A stretch of DNA of 64,000 nt. Origin: Nocardioides luti (GTDB lineage Bacteria > Actinomycetota > Actinomycetes > Propionibacteriales > Nocardioidaceae). The stretch spans positions 124,001 through 188,000 of the forward strand of contig NZ_JACKXE010000002.1 in the NCBI RefSeq assembly GCF_014212315.1, in the 5' to 3' direction. The translations under genes were made by a program, and so were the position numbers. Below, in pieces: positions 1 to 7,119 of the stretch; within the stretch, counting starts at the first letter, position 1, and the number at the start of each line of letters is the position of its first letter. The notes beneath the pieces were generated by a model. That model was not told the origin of the DNA and made no database searches. It was given only the letters and a program-made list of their open reading frames with translations.

Positions 1-887
1 TCCCCGACGCCGCACCGGCGACCGCCCTCGTCGGCTTCGCCGCCGGCACCCAGGGCCTGGCCGACCGCTGCGCGGTGTCCCACCAGCTCGCCGCCGGCAC
101 GGAGTACGAGATCGCGAACATCGGCGCCCTGCTGGCCCGCGGGTACGCCGTGGCGGTGAGCGACTACCCGGGCCTCGGCACGCGCCCCGAGCACACCTAC
201 GTCGTCGGTGAGGCACTCGGCCGGTCCGTCCTGGACTCGATGCGGGCGGCGCGCCAGCTGCGCCGAGCCCACCTCGGCACCGACCTGCCGACCGCGGTGA
301 CCGGCTACTCCGAGGGCGGCGGCGCCGCGGGCTGGGTGGCGCAGATCGCGCCGGCGTACGCCCCCGACCTCGCGCTGCGGGCGGTCGCCGTCGGCGGCGT
401 CGTCGCCGACCTGCCCGCGACCTTCCACTACGTCGACGGCGGGCCGGTCTCGTTCCTGACGGCGTACACGCTCAGCGGCTTCATCGCGGAGTACCCCCAC
501 CGCCACCTCGGCCGCTCCCTGACCCCGCGCGGGCACCGGGTGCTGGACGACCTGCGCGACACCTGCATCGACGAGGCCGCGGCGCACTACCCGCCGCTCA
601 CCAGGGCGCGCGAGCTCACCCGCGTCCCGGTGCTGCAGATCTCCGGTCTGCGCCACCTGCTGCGGCACCAGAGCCTCGGCCGCACGGCCCCGACCATGCC
701 GGTGCTGCTCCAGCACAGCCCGACGGACGAGGTGCTGCCGTACGCCGCCGCCACCGCGCTCGCCACGACGTGGACCGACGCCGGCGCCGACGTGGACTTC
801 CGCCCCGTCGCCGGCGACCACGTCACGGCCGGCTTCGCCGCCGACCAGGTGGCCTACGCCTGGCTGGCCGAGCACCTGGCGCCCTGA
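1..887 (+). CDS. Secretory lipase family protein (5' end outside window)
   Basis: The reading frame is open from base 3 to a TGA at 885-887, so the N-terminus lies upstream and an internal GTG at 75 is not the start. The visible 294 residues form an alpha/beta hydrolase: GTQGLADRC near the left edge, DYPGLGT, and the nucleophile elbow GYSEGGG at 302-322, as in the secretory lipase family (LIP, PF03583). A late HSPTDEVLP segment fits the acid region and GDHVT the catalytic His. Such enzymes are usually exported and hydrolyse triacylglycerols or other esters; the signal peptide cannot be checked. The gene is followed directly by a hairpin terminator. Family call is firm, substrate unknown. Confidence 0.85.
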   Translation, partial: PDAAPATALVGFAAGTQGLADRCAVSHQLAAGTEYEIANIGALLARGYAVAVSDYPGLGTRPEHTYVVGEALGRSVLDSMRAARQLRRAHLGTDLPTAVTGYSEGGGAAGWVAQIAPAYAPDLALRAVAVGGVVADLPATFHYVDGGPVSFLTAYTLSGFIAEYPHRHLGRSLTPRGHRVLDDLRDTCIDEAAAHYPPLTRARELTRVPVLQISGLRHLLRHQSLGRTAPTMPVLLQHSPTDEVLPYAAATALATTWTDAGADVDFRPVAGDHVTAGFAADQVAYAWLAEHLAP

Positions 888-900
888 TCCCGGACGAGCA

Positions 901-943
901 ACGAGCCCCTGCTCCCGGCTTGTTCGCGGGATCAGGGGCTCGT
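901..943. terminator. Hairpin between lipase and tRNA-Val(CAC)
   Basis: A perfect 11-bp inverted repeat (ACGAGCCCCTG at 901-911 with CAGGGGCTCGT at 933-943) has a further 4-bp stem inside (914-917/927-930). It lies 13 bases after the lipase stop and 5 bases past the 3' end of the convergent tRNA gene, so it can serve both strands. Confidence 0.75.
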
Positions 944-948
944 GTCGG

Positions 949-1020
949 TGGGCGATACTGGGTTCGAACCAGTGACCTCTTCGGTGTGAACGAAGCGCGC
1001 TACCACTGCGCCAATCGCCC
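949..1020 (-). tRNA. tRNA-Val (CAC)
   Basis: The reverse complement is a 72-nt cloverleaf. It has acceptor GGGCGAT pairing with ATCGCCC, the T-arm GGTTCGAAC, and an anticodon stem CTTCG/CGAAG around the loop TTCACAC, giving anticodon CAC (codon GUG). It is nearly identical to the tRNA-Val(GAC) at 2798-2869 apart from the anticodon arm and one T-loop base. CCA is not encoded. Confidence 0.95.
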
Positions 1021-1199
1021 GTTCTCGCGCCGCGGGACGTGTCCCGGGTGCGGTCGCAGACTCTAACGCATCGCCGGAGCGTCTTCACACTTCGGGCCGC
1101 GGACGGGCTCCGCGCGCCAGTCCCCGCGTCATGGACGGCGCCCTCGCCCGTCCCATCAGCACCTGCGGCCGTCCCGGGCCGCCTCGTGCAAGGAGCGAC

Positions 1200-1634
1200 G
1201 TGCCCCAGCAGCCCATGTCACGGGCCCTCTCCCAGGAGCTCGCCCTCCAGTGCCTCGACCCCCAGGGCCGGGCGGTCGAGCTGACGGCCTCGTTCGGGTA
1301 CGACCCCACCGACCCGTACGCCGTGTGGATCACCTTCCCGTCGCGTGACGGTGACGTGAGCTGGGCGATGTCCCGCGCGGTGCTCCTGCAGTCGCTCACC
1401 GACCCGGCCGGCCAGGGCGACCTGCGACTGTGGCCGAGCATCGACGAGCTCGGCCGGGCCGTCGTCGTGCTGGAGTTCCAGTCCCCCGACGGCCGGCTGA
1501 TCGCGCAGGCGAACACGCAGGAGGTCTACCGCTTCCTCAGCCGGACCCTCGCGGCCGTGCCGGCCGGCACGGAGAGCGCGCGGCTCGACGTCGACGCGAT
1601 GATCGCCTCGATCCTCGACCGCCCCGGCGACTGA
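1200..1634 (+). CDS. SsgA-like sporulation/cell-division regulator family protein
   Basis: The 144-residue protein has the fold signature of the SsgA/SsgB family: a core YDPTDPYAVWITF followed by VSWAMSRAVLLQSL and a GQGDLRLWPS motif. In Streptomyces, SsgB recruits FtsZ to sporulation septa and SsgA positions it; family members also occur in other actinobacteria, where their role is less clear. The GTG at 1200 was chosen because AAGGAG (1190-1195) sits 4 bases upstream; an ATG at 1215 is the alternative. It lies alone between a minus-strand tRNA and a minus-strand aminotransferase, so it is probably monocistronic. Family assignment good; function in this organism inferred. Confidence 0.85.
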   Translation: MPQQPMSRALSQELALQCLDPQGRAVELTASFGYDPTDPYAVWITFPSRDGDVSWAMSRAVLLQSLTDPAGQGDLRLWPSIDELGRAVVVLEFQSPDGRLIAQANTQEVYRFLSRTLAAVPAGTESARLDVDAMIASILDRPGD

Positions 1635-1640
1635 GCGGGC

Positions 1641-2462
1641 TCAGCGCCCCAGCAGCTCCGGCTCGCGCCGGCGCCACAGCTCGGCCACCTCGCGGGTCAC
1701 GGGACCCGGCGCCTCGAGCGACCGGTCGTCCCACTGGTGGACGCCCTGCACGTCGCGGGTCGTCGACACGAGGAACACCTCGCTCGCGGACCCGACGACC
1801 TCGATCGGCTCGTCGACCTCGGTCCCGCCGTACCACTCGAGCACCAGAGCGCGTGTGACGCCCGCGAGGCAGCCGCTGGCCAGCGTCGGCGTGCGCAGCT
1901 GCCCGTCCACGACGTAGAAGACGTTGGAGCCGGTGCCCTCGCACAGGTGGCCCGCGAGGTTGGCGAAGATCGCCTCGGACGCCCCCCGGCGGTGCGCCTC
2001 GGCGAGCGCGACCACGTTCTCGGCGTACGACGTGGTCTTGAGGCCCGCGAGCGCGCCCCGCTCGTTGCGCGGCCACGGGACGCTCGCCACGGACGTGCTC
2101 GCCGGCCACGGCTTCATCGCGTCGGCCACGACCACCAGGGTCGGCGCGGCGTCACCGCGTCCCGAGCCGAGTGGTGCCGGCCCGCCGGTCAGGGTGATCC
2201 GGATCCGGCCGAGCGGCAGCACCTGGTCCTCCAGGACGGCGTCCACCCCCCGGCGTACGGCGTCGAGGTCGACCTCCGGCAGCCCCAGCCCGGCCGCCGA
2301 CCGCTCCAGCCGCTCGAGGTGCGCCTGCAGGGCGAACGGCTCGCCGTTCACGACCTTGATCGCCTCGAACACCCCGTCCCCCACGGTCAGCCCGTGGTCG
2401 GTCACCCCGATGGCGGGGGCCGTGGGGTCAGGCAGCAGGTCTCCGTCGATCCAGGCGCGCAT
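1641..2462 (-). CDS. pabC: Class IV PLP aminotransferase, probable aminodeoxychorismate lyase
   Basis: A 273-residue fold-type IV PLP enzyme. The N-terminal WIDG and VTDHGLTVGDGVFE segments, the Schiff-base lysine in GLKTTSYAENV and the cofactor-phosphate motif EGTGSNVFYV are all present. The family covers 4-amino-4-deoxychorismate lyase (folate pathway), branched-chain aminotransferase and D-amino acid aminotransferase. Length and the GDGVFE motif favour PabC, which releases pyruvate from aminodeoxychorismate to give p-aminobenzoate. No pabA or pabB neighbour is visible to confirm it. It is convergent with the SsgA-like gene, 6 bases apart. Family certain, exact reaction probable. Confidence 0.75.
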   Translation of the reverse strand: MRAWIDGDLLPDPTAPAIGVTDHGLTVGDGVFEAIKVVNGEPFALQAHLERLERSAAGLGLPEVDLDAVRRGVDAVLEDQVLPLGRIRITLTGGPAPLGSGRGDAAPTLVVVADAMKPWPASTSVASVPWPRNERGALAGLKTTSYAENVVALAEAHRRGASEAIFANLAGHLCEGTGSNVFYVVDGQLRTPTLASGCLAGVTRALVLEWYGGTEVDEPIEVVGSASEVFLVSTTRDVQGVHQWDDRSLEAPGPVTREVAELWRRREPELLGR

Positions 2463-2527
2463 GGCCTCACTCTAGGAGCGCTCCGGGAGCCTCGACGGGA
2501 CCGCAACACGCCTGCCGAACCCGGATT

Positions 2528-2555
2528 TTGCACCCCCAGAGGCATCGGCTACTGT
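2528..2555 (+). promoter_or_regulatory. Probable promoter of the tRNA Gly-Cys-Val array
   Basis: TTGCAC (2528-2533) and TACTGT (2550-2555) are separated by 16 bases and match a housekeeping -35/-10 pair. Transcription would begin about 40 bases before tRNA-Gly. Read from sequence only. Confidence 0.55.
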
Positions 2556-2599
2556 TCTCACGCACGCCGACACCGGGTCAAAAGCCCGGACGGAAGCAT

Positions 2600-2672
2600 G
2601 CGGACATAGCTCAGTTGGTAGAGCGCAACCTTGCCAAGGTTGAGGTCGCGAGTTCGAGTCTCGTTGTCCGCT
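2600..2672 (+). tRNA. tRNA-Gly (GCC)
   Basis: A 73-nt cloverleaf with acceptor GCGGACA/TGTCCGC, D-loop AGCTCAGTTGGTAGAGC, anticodon stem CAACC/GGTTG around TTGCCAA (anticodon GCC) and T-arm GAGTTCGAGTC. It is the first tRNA of a three-gene array. CCA is not encoded. Confidence 0.96.
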
Positions 2673-2693
2673 CGGAGAGGTCTCATCCTCCAC

Positions 2694-2764
2694 GGTGGAG
2701 TGGCCGAGAGGCGAGGCAACGGACTGCAAATCCGTCTACACGGGTTCAAATCCCGTCTCCACCT
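2694..2764 (+). tRNA. tRNA-Cys (GCA)
   Basis: A 71-nt cloverleaf with acceptor GGTGGAG/CTCCACC, anticodon stem ACGGA/TCCGT around CTGCAAA (anticodon GCA) and T-arm CGGGTTCAAATCCCG. It lies 21 bases after tRNA-Gly, so the two are probably cotranscribed. Confidence 0.96.
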
Positions 2765-2797
2765 CGATCGCCCAGACGTTAGATTGATGGGCGACAC

Positions 2798-2869
2798 GGG
2801 CGATTGGCGCAGTGGTAGCGCGCTTCCTTGACACGGAAGAGGTCACTGGTTCAAACCCAGTATCGCCCA
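2798..2869 (+). tRNA. tRNA-Val (GAC)
   Basis: A 72-nt cloverleaf with acceptor GGGCGAT/ATCGCCC, anticodon stem CTTCC/GGAAG around TTGACAC (anticodon GAC), T-loop TTCAAAC. CCA is encoded at 2870-2872. It is the last gene of the array, ahead of a strong terminator. Confidence 0.96.
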
Positions 2870-2880
2870 CCAGCACGAAC

Positions 2881-2920
2881 AGCCCCTGACAGCGGAGACG
2901 CGGTCAGGGGCTTTGTTGTT
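2881..2920 (+). terminator. Intrinsic terminator of the tRNA array
   Basis: A perfect 10-bp stem, AGCCCCTGAC (2881-2890) with GTCAGGGGCT (2903-2912), is followed by the T-rich tail TTGTTGTT. This is the most canonical rho-independent terminator in the window. Confidence 0.9.
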
Positions 2921-3076
2921 CCCGTTGAGCGCTACGAGGCTCTGAAGGCGCCACTCCTTTTGCGAAGGAGGGTTGAGCGGCGACCCAAGGTAAAGACTCC
3001 GCCATTCGCCAGTCCGCCTTCACTGCCGTTGCTCTACTTGCGCCGGAACATCGCGCTCGGTTCTCACGGGGGAAAC

Positions 3077-4798
3077 ATGCAGGCACGTGACTCGGTCATT
3101 CTTCGACGCTGTCTTCCCCACCGCTCGAGGTCGCACCTCATGCGCGGGCTCGGCGCGGTTGTCGCGTCGTTCTTCATGGTGCTGGCCGGCACCGCCCTGG
3201 CGCCCCCGGCCCAGGCAGCAGAGATCGTGCTCTGTACCGGCTTCAACGGGTGCAACAGCGCAGGAATGGGCAACGCCGGCTACCAGAACGTCTACACCCA
3301 GTCCTTCTGGGGTGCCTACGGCGGTCACAACTGCACCAACTACGTGTCCTTCCGCATGCAGCAGGCAGGTGCCGCCAAGCCGCTCAGCGGACCCATGGGC
3401 AATGCGAACCAGTGGGGCCACAATCTCGCATCGATCACCAACCAAACGCCCGCCGTCGGATCCATCGCGTGGTGGGACTCCGGCGCTGGTCAAGGGCAGG
3501 ACGGCCATGTGGCCTACGTCGAGCAGGTCACGTCCGACGGCATCATCACCTCCGACGACAGCTTCGGCGGCGACTTCCACTGGCACAAGTACACGCGAGG
3601 CAGCCTGTGGCCCTCAGGTTTCATCCACATCAAGGATGCCGCTCCGAGCGGCGACGGAAGTCTCATCAACCACGCCGGCATGGTTTACCGAGTGGTGGGC
3701 GGGGCGCCGTTGTACGTCTCCAGCTTCGATGCCATCGGTGGGTCCCAGCCCTCCACCACGGTGAGTGACGCTCAGTTCGCGGCGCTGCGCCAGTACCCGG
3801 CTGATGGAACCGTGGTGAGCGTCAAGGCCGGGTACGTCTACCGGTTCGCGGGAGGCGCGCCCCTCTACGTGTCCAGCTGGGATGCGATCGGTGGATCGCA
3901 GGCCGCCCCGATGGTGGACCAGGCAGCGTTGGAGAACCATGGTGGCGAGCCGTGGAATCACACGCTCGAGTACCCCTCGGACGGGACGCTGGTCAACGCC
4001 GGGGGCGACGTCTACCGATTCGCCGGCGGCGCTGCGCTCTACGTGTCCAACTTCGACAACATCGGTGGATCTGCGCCGTCGACGACCGTTGACAGGGCAG
4101 CGCTCGACAACCAGGGCGGAGCCCCGTGGAACCACTCCCGTGCCTACCCCGCGGATGGGACGCTGGTGAACGCGGCCGGGAACGTGTACAAGTACGCCGG
4201 CGGCGCTCCCCTGTACGTGTCCAACTTCGATGCCATCGGAGGTTCTCAGCCGTCGACGACGGTCGACGAGTTCGCGCTAACCCACGCAGGTGGGGTGCCC
4301 ATCAATCACTCGTTGATCGTGCCGGCGGACAACACCTTCCTTCGATCGATGGTGACGGGTGAGGTCTACGCCGTCACTGGCGGGCTCGCGCGGTACGTAC
4401 CCTCGTGGGATGCCTACGGTGGGCCTCAGCCCACGATCGACGTGGACATCGAGGCGATCCGCAATGCCGGTCTCCCGGGCGTATGGGCCCACCTGTCGAG
4501 TCAGCGTCCTGAATCGCAGTTGGACCGGCTGACCAGGTCGGGTGGGCGACTGCAGGCCCTCTTCTCGGCTCCGGCACAGTCGAGTGCCGTCACGAGCTTC
4601 GACGTGCGATACCGATTCACTCGGCCCCACCACCGGAGCCGGGCCTGGAGCTACCCAGCCGCTTGGCAGGCAGTCACGGGTATGTCGGTGTCTCGGTCTG
4701 CCACTCGCGCCGGCAAGTACTGCGTCGCTGTCCGGGCCCACAACCGGGCCGGACTGACCGAACCGTGGAGCGCACCTGTGTGCAAGAGAGTGAGCTGA
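3077..4798 (+). CDS. Secreted CHAP-domain protein with C-terminal tandem repeats
   Basis: A 573-residue exported protein. Residues 23-48 form a signal peptide ending AQA-A. The CHAP amidase/peptidase domain (about 50-190) has the catalytic Cys86 in GGHNCTNYV and His144 in GHVAYVEQV. About five repeats of 45-56 residues follow (about 200-460), each carrying a GGAPLYVSNFDAIGGSQPSTTV-like core, then a fibronectin-III-like tail ending CVAVRAHNRAG. CHAP enzymes cleave peptidoglycan, so a wall hydrolase or secreted lysin is likely; the repeats may bind a surface polymer. The ATG at 3077 has GGGGGAA just upstream. Third positions look less G/C-biased than in neighbouring genes, hinting at transfer. 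The 2921-3076 leader holds no other gene. Confidence 0.85.
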   Translation: MQARDSVILRRCLPHRSRSHLMRGLGAVVASFFMVLAGTALAPPAQAAEIVLCTGFNGCNSAGMGNAGYQNVYTQSFWGAYGGHNCTNYVSFRMQQAGAAKPLSGPMGNANQWGHNLASITNQTPAVGSIAWWDSGAGQGQDGHVAYVEQVTSDGIITSDDSFGGDFHWHKYTRGSLWPSGFIHIKDAAPSGDGSLINHAGMVYRVVGGAPLYVSSFDAIGGSQPSTTVSDAQFAALRQYPADGTVVSVKAGYVYRFAGGAPLYVSSWDAIGGSQAAPMVDQAALENHGGEPWNHTLEYPSDGTLVNAGGDVYRFAGGAALYVSNFDNIGGSAPSTTVDRAALDNQGGAPWNHSRAYPADGTLVNAAGNVYKYAGGAPLYVSNFDAIGGSQPSTTVDEFALTHAGGVPINHSLIVPADNTFLRSMVTGEVYAVTGGLARYVPSWDAYGGPQPTIDVDIEAIRNAGLPGVWAHLSSQRPESQLDRLTRSGGRLQALFSAPAQSSAVTSFDVRYRFTRPHHRSRAWSYPAAWQAVTGMSVSRSATRAGKYCVAVRAHNRAGLTEPWSAPVCKRVS

Positions 4799-4859
4799 GC
4801 GCGAACCAGCCGCCAACCAGCGGCAGGCCGCGACCGAGACACTGCCGAACGCCTGCTGT

Positions 4860-4906
4860 TGCACGTTCGGACCCTCGCATGAGCTTCGGGAGGGTCCGAA
4901 CGTGCA
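4860..4906. terminator. Long perfect hairpin after the CHAP gene
   Basis: A 17-bp perfect inverted repeat (arms 4860-4876 and 4890-4906; TGCACGTTCGGACCCTC begins the left arm) with a 13-base loop lies between the convergent CHAP gene and the small membrane protein gene. It probably ends transcription from both sides. Confidence 0.8.
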
Positions 4907-4915
4907 GGGACGTGC

Positions 4916-5221
4916 TCACGGCTCCTGGAAGACCTCGATGATCTGGGCGTCCTCGCCGTACAAAATGCCGGTCACCCACTGCCCCGACTTCACGGGCGGC
5001 CCGTGCACGACCAGCGCCCCGCCCACGTCGCCGTACGCCGTGGTGCGGACGCCGATGGCGCTCTGGTCGGAGTTGACGGCCTTGACGCGGCCGGAGAAGT
5101 GGCGCTGCTGGATCCCGTCGGGGTGCAGCGCCCAGCCGATCCCGGCGCTCGCGCCGGCGATCAGCACGCCGGCCAGCGTGAGGGACACCACCGTGGCCCG
5201 GGCAGGAGAGAACTCGGTCAT
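4916..5221 (-). CDS. Small membrane-anchored protein of unknown function
   Basis: A 101-residue protein with one hydrophobic segment (about residues 9-31, VVSLTLAGVLIAGASAGIGWAL) and a soluble, probably extracytoplasmic, beta-rich remainder containing FSGRVKAVN and GQWVTGILYG. I recognise no family. The OB-like look of the C-terminal part (a short Gly-rich beta region) is only an impression. Start ATG at 5221. It is convergent with the CHAP gene and separated by a long hairpin from it; upstream lies a 487-base gene-free region, so it is probably transcribed alone. Confidence 0.65.
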   Translation of the reverse strand: MTEFSPARATVVSLTLAGVLIAGASAGIGWALHPDGIQQRHFSGRVKAVNSDQSAIGVRTTAYGDVGGALVVHGPPVKSGQWVTGILYGEDAQIIEVFQEP

Positions 5222-5387
5222 GGCGCGACTCTAGGAGCGCGCGGCCGGAAATGGAGCGACACCCCGGTCCCCCCTACAAGGACGGGGTGTCGAGAGCCGC
5301 CCACGCACGCGGGGACGACCCGCGAGAAGTCTGCGACGGACGCCCGGGCCCGGGCATCCTCCGATCGGTCAGGACCGACGGGGCATG

Positions 5388-5432
5388 AGGAACCGCCAGG
5401 GGCTAGGGGGGACGCGGCTCCTGGCGGTTCCT
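5388..5432. terminator. 13-bp perfect hairpin, possible terminator
   Basis: AGGAACCGCCAGG (5388-5400) pairs with CCTGGCGGTTCCT (5420-5432). The location, between two minus-strand genes, fits a terminator or a structured leader. There is no clear T-tract. Confidence 0.45.
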
Positions 5433-5675
5433 CTGCAGCATAGGCCGTCGGTCGCAGGAGACCGCATCGGTGGCGCCGGAGTCCCCCGCCGCACGTCCCA
5501 GCGGCCCCACAGCCTCGGACGGGGACCGGGACCATGGGGCCGCGCAGGGAGTGGCGATCGACCAGCTCGCGACGGGTCGAGGCACCAAGGGTGCCGGGAC
5601 GGTGGTGTCTGCAGCACCCCGGTGTCTCGGCGTGACCAACAGTAGGCCGGGCGGCGGCTCGGCGAGGGGCGATCG

Positions 5676-5702
5676 GCCCCACCTCATCCCCAGGGGTGGG
5701 GC
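5676..5702 (-). terminator. Hairpin just past the first LuxR-type gene
   Basis: An 8-bp stem, GCCCCACC (5676-5683) with GGTGGGGC (5695-5702), begins 6 bases after the minus-strand stop codon of the regulator gene ending at 5709. The position suits a terminator. Confidence 0.55.
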
Positions 5703-5708
5703 ACCCGT

Positions 5709-6380
5709 CTAGAGCGGCCCGCCGGTCGGAGGGCGGACGAGGAGGGACCCGTCGACGGTGCGCAGCGTGTCGGGCTCGAAGCCGTTCCTCACGCCCCACA
5801 GCACGGCCTGCGCCCGGCTCTGCACGCCGATCTTGCGGTAGGCGATGCGGACGTAGGTCTTGACCGAGTTGATGCTGAGGTAGGCCCGGTCCGCGATGGC
5901 CTGGTTGCTGAGGCCCTGCGTGATGAGGGCGATCACCTCGGCCTCGCGCGGCGACAGCCCGGCGGCGCGACCGGGCCAGTCGCCCTCGCTCCCGACGCTC
6001 GTCTCGTGGTCGCCGGGCATGACCACGACCTCACCGTCCATCACGCGGCGCAGCGCGGCCACGATCTCCGGGCCGGTCAGGACCTTCGACAGGTAGCCCC
6101 GCGCCCCCCGGTCGACCGCCTGCTGGATCAGCTGGGCGTCGAGGTTCCAGCTGTAGATCACGACGGGAGCGCCGCTGTCGCGGACGAAGTCCTCGAGGTC
6201 GAGCTGGCTGCCCTGGATCTGGGCGAAGGTGTCGTAGAGGACGACGTCGACGTCGGCGACGACCGGGAGGCAGGCCTCGGTCTCGACGACGTCGATCTGC
6301 TCCTCGGCGAGGATCGCCGCCACCCCGGCGACGACGACCGCGTAGTCGTCGACGATCGCCAGGCGGAGGGGACGTGTCAC
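5709..6380 (-). CDS. LuxR/NarL-type response regulator
   Basis: A 223-residue two-domain regulator. The N-terminal receiver keeps the acidic pair Asp11-Asp12, a phospho-acceptor candidate Asp50 (VVLYD) and Lys99 (GYLSK), so it looks phosphorylatable. The C-terminal LuxR HTH (about 141-200) has LSPREAEVIALITQGLSNQ and INSVKTYVR. GTG at 6380 is used because an upstream ATG in the same frame is followed by a stop. No histidine kinase adjoins it. It is divergent from a paralogue at 6508, and a third paralogue follows. Their HTH regions are very similar, suggesting local duplication. Target genes unknown. Confidence 0.85.
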   Translation of the reverse strand: MTRPLRLAIVDDYAVVVAGVAAILAEEQIDVVETEACLPVVADVDVVLYDTFAQIQGSQLDLEDFVRDSGAPVVIYSWNLDAQLIQQAVDRGARGYLSKVLTGPEIVAALRRVMDGEVVVMPGDHETSVGSEGDWPGRAAGLSPREAEVIALITQGLSNQAIADRAYLSINSVKTYVRIAYRKIGVQSRAQAVLWGVRNGFEPDTLRTVDGSLLVRPPTGGPL

Positions 6381-6427
6381 GTGAGGTCCATGCGCAGCAC
6401 TGTAGCGACAGTCCGGCGTACGGCGTG

Positions 6428-6478
6428 GGCTCGTCCGGACGACTGCTGCGAGCCGGATCACGTCCGGAGCAGTGATCC
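6428..6478. promoter_or_regulatory. Two adjoining palindromes in the divergent LuxR intergenic region
   Basis: GGCTCG (6428-6433)/CGAGCC (6449-6454) is immediately followed by GGATCAC (6455-6461)/GTGATCC (6472-6478). They lie between the divergent starts at 6380 and 6508 and may be operators for one of the regulators. No experimental basis; read from symmetry. Confidence 0.4.
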
Positions 6479-6507
6479 GCGGGGTGGGGTCGCTCCGAAG
6501 GAGGAAG

Positions 6508-7119
6508 GTGACCACCTCTCCCCCGCTGCTCGTGACCGCCCTGCACGCCGGCGACCTCGTCGGCGCCGGGCTCCGGGTCGTGCTGGCCCGGCACGCGGAC
6601 CGGGTCCGGCTGGTCGACAGCGACCGGGTGGGCGAGGCGGACGTGGTGCTCATCGACTCGATCGGCCTGCTGACCCGGCTGAGCGAGGTGCCCACGACCA
6701 CGCGGACCGTGGTGCTGTCCACCGAGCGCACCCATGCGCTGGTGACGGTCGCGCTGGCGGCGGGGGCGAGCGGCTACCTGTCCATGACGCTGTCGCCGGC
6801 CGAGCTCGTCGACGCGCTCGTCGCCGTCGCTGCGGGCGACACGGTGGTCGCGCTGGGACCGGAGCCCGAGCTCCTCCCCGTCGTCCCGCCCGGCGAGCTG
6901 TCGCGACGCGAGCTCGAGGTGCTGACCCTCATCGGCAGCGGCTACAGCAACGGCGAGATCGGGCTGCGGCTCTACCTCTCGGAGAACACCGTGAAGACCT
7001 ACGTGCGGACGGCCTACCGCAAGATTGGCGTGACGCGCCGGGCGCACGCCGTCCGCTGGGCCGTCGACCACGGCCTGCGGCTCAAGCCGCTGGGCGAGCG
7101 GGCACGCAGCCGCGTCTAG
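6508..7119 (+). CDS. LuxR-family regulator with degenerate receiver domain
   Basis: A 203-residue paralogue of the preceding regulator. GTG at 6508 follows AAGGAGG (6498-6504). Asp50 (VVLID) is retained, but the N-terminal acidic pair is replaced by ALHAGD, and the conserved receiver Lys by Met93 (GYLSMTL). The receiver is therefore probably not controlled by ordinary phosphorylation. The LuxR HTH (about 135-195) is intact: LSRRELEVLTLIGSGYSNGE and ENTVKTYVR. It is divergent from the regulator ending at 5709 and its 3' end overlaps the convergent third paralogue by 4 bases. Family is certain; signal and targets unknown. Confidence 0.82.
   Translation: MTTSPPLLVTALHAGDLVGAGLRVVLARHADRVRLVDSDRVGEADVVLIDSIGLLTRLSEVPTTTRTVVLSTERTHALVTVALAAGASGYLSMTLSPAELVDALVAVAAGDTVVALGPEPELLPVVPPGELSRRELEVLTLIGSGYSNGEIGLRLYLSENTVKTYVRTAYRKIGVTRRAHAVRWAVDHGLRLKPLGERARSRV

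Larger units (their letters stand above)
5222..5708. other. 487-base gene-free region with several hairpins
   Basis: I find no supportable coding region. There are three inverted repeats: 5257-5265/5284-5292 (CGACACCCC), 5388-5400/5420-5432 (AGGAACCGCCAGG, 13 bp perfect, 19-base loop) and 5676-5683/5695-5702 next to the LuxR stop. The second shares GAACCGCC with the hairpins at 7823-7860 and 7960-7993. Confidence 0.6.

Noticed and set aside
75..77. GTG at 75 as the true lipase start
   Set aside because: The frame is open to the window edge and the upstream residues match the lipase family, so the gene begins outside.
2798..4906. Genomic island integrated at tRNA-Val(GAC)
   Set aside because: No integrase and no second copy of the tRNA 3' end downstream of the CHAP gene were seen.
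5257..5292. Riboswitch in the gene-free region
   Set aside because: Only a simple 9-bp hairpin; no conserved core of any riboswitch class that I could recognise.
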